In this document: in pieces, positions 63,861 through 64,000 of the stretch
How the letters are laid out: every line of letters begins with the position of its first letter
How positions within the stretch are numbered: position 1 is the first letter of the stretch
Assembly (NCBI GenBank): GCA_963205115.1
Contig: CAUJHV010000005.1
Span: 176,876 to 240,875, forward strand
Direction: 5' to 3'
DNA: 64,000 nt
Source: Pseudomonadota bacterium
GTDB lineage: Bacteria; Pseudomonadota; Gammaproteobacteria; Burkholderiales; Burkholderiaceae_C
Program-made: the position numbers and the translations under genes
Notes under the pieces: model-generated
What the model was told of the DNA's origin: nothing
What the model saw: only the letters and a program-made list of their open reading frames with translations
Databases searched by the model: none

Positions 63861-64000
63861 GAATACGAAGGGACTTCCCCAGTCCAGCAACGGTATCGAT
63901 GTACCAAGATTGACTCGCGGAAGTTCAATCTATTCGGAAAGGGGAAGTCATGTCGGAGATTACACGAGCGCTCGTTGCGCGGGTAGGGGTGGATCTGTCC
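63861..64000 (+). mobile_element. IS1111-type element, left end
   Basis: GAATACGAAGGGACTTCCCC and following bases match the element at 49475. The remainder lies outside the window. The two elements enter attC sites of the same class at the same position. Confidence 0.85.
63950..64000 (+). CDS. IS110/IS1111 transposase, start only
   Basis: Seventeen codons (MSEITRALVARVGVDLS) at the window edge, matching the start of the damaged copy at 49564 but in frame. The aspartate of VGVDLS is the first of the DEDD site. This copy may be intact. Confidence 0.85.
   Translation, partial: MSEITRALVARVGVDLS

Overview
The window is a piece of a GC-rich betaproteobacterial chromosome. The gene families and their arrangement (sucA, etfBA with a DmdC-type acyl-CoA dehydrogenase, a ribosomal-oxygenase-type cupin, coaBC-dut, alaS, trmB) suggest Burkholderiales, in the Comamonadaceae/Sphaerotilaceae neighbourhood. 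This is inferred from protein resemblance only. No 16S gene or integrase gene is present to settle it.

Bases 1 to about 25,900 are ordinary chromosome. In order they hold: the start of sucA; an FkbM-type methyltransferase; a fatty-acid/electron-transfer block (etfB-etfA and acyl-CoA dehydrogenase plus nitronate monooxygenase) with a perfect 24-bp palindromic operator-like site; an MFS transporter; tRNA-Leu(UAA); an alanine-rich lipoprotein; an oxygenase-type cupin; an FKBP-type prolyl isomerase; coaBC-dut; alaS; succinate-semialdehyde dehydrogenase; two GGDEF proteins; tRNA-Gly(CCC); trmB; and a two-subunit thiamine-diphosphate decarboxylase.

From about 26,000 to the right edge the DNA changes character. 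It becomes a long train of short genes (mostly 80-200 codons), nearly all on the minus strand, separated by imperfect palindromes that begin RYYYAAC and end GTTRRRY. These are attC sites, and the region is a chromosomal (sedentary) integron cassette array with nearly 60 recognisable genes. Genes read right to left with attC at their 3' ends, so the integrase gene and attI should lie to the right of base 64,000. attC sites are intact at the right and progressively mutated, shortened or lost towards the left, as expected if the left end is the oldest.

The cargo is typical of such arrays: eight glyoxalase/VOC proteins, acetyltransferases, cupins, small membrane proteins, secreted proteins and lipoproteins, and many proteins of unknown function. 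It also holds several notable items: an OXA-2-like class D beta-lactamase that has lost its own attC, an orotidine-5'-phosphate decarboxylase (pyrF), a TfoX C-terminal-domain protein, a PIN/NYN-like protein, an Apea-HEPN-like protein and a P-loop kinase. Two copies of an IS1111-type element sit inside attC sites. Between 58,262 and 60,566 there are five tandem units of exactly 461 bp, each opening with a 69-bp attC-like palindrome. They differ by substitutions but not by any net length change.
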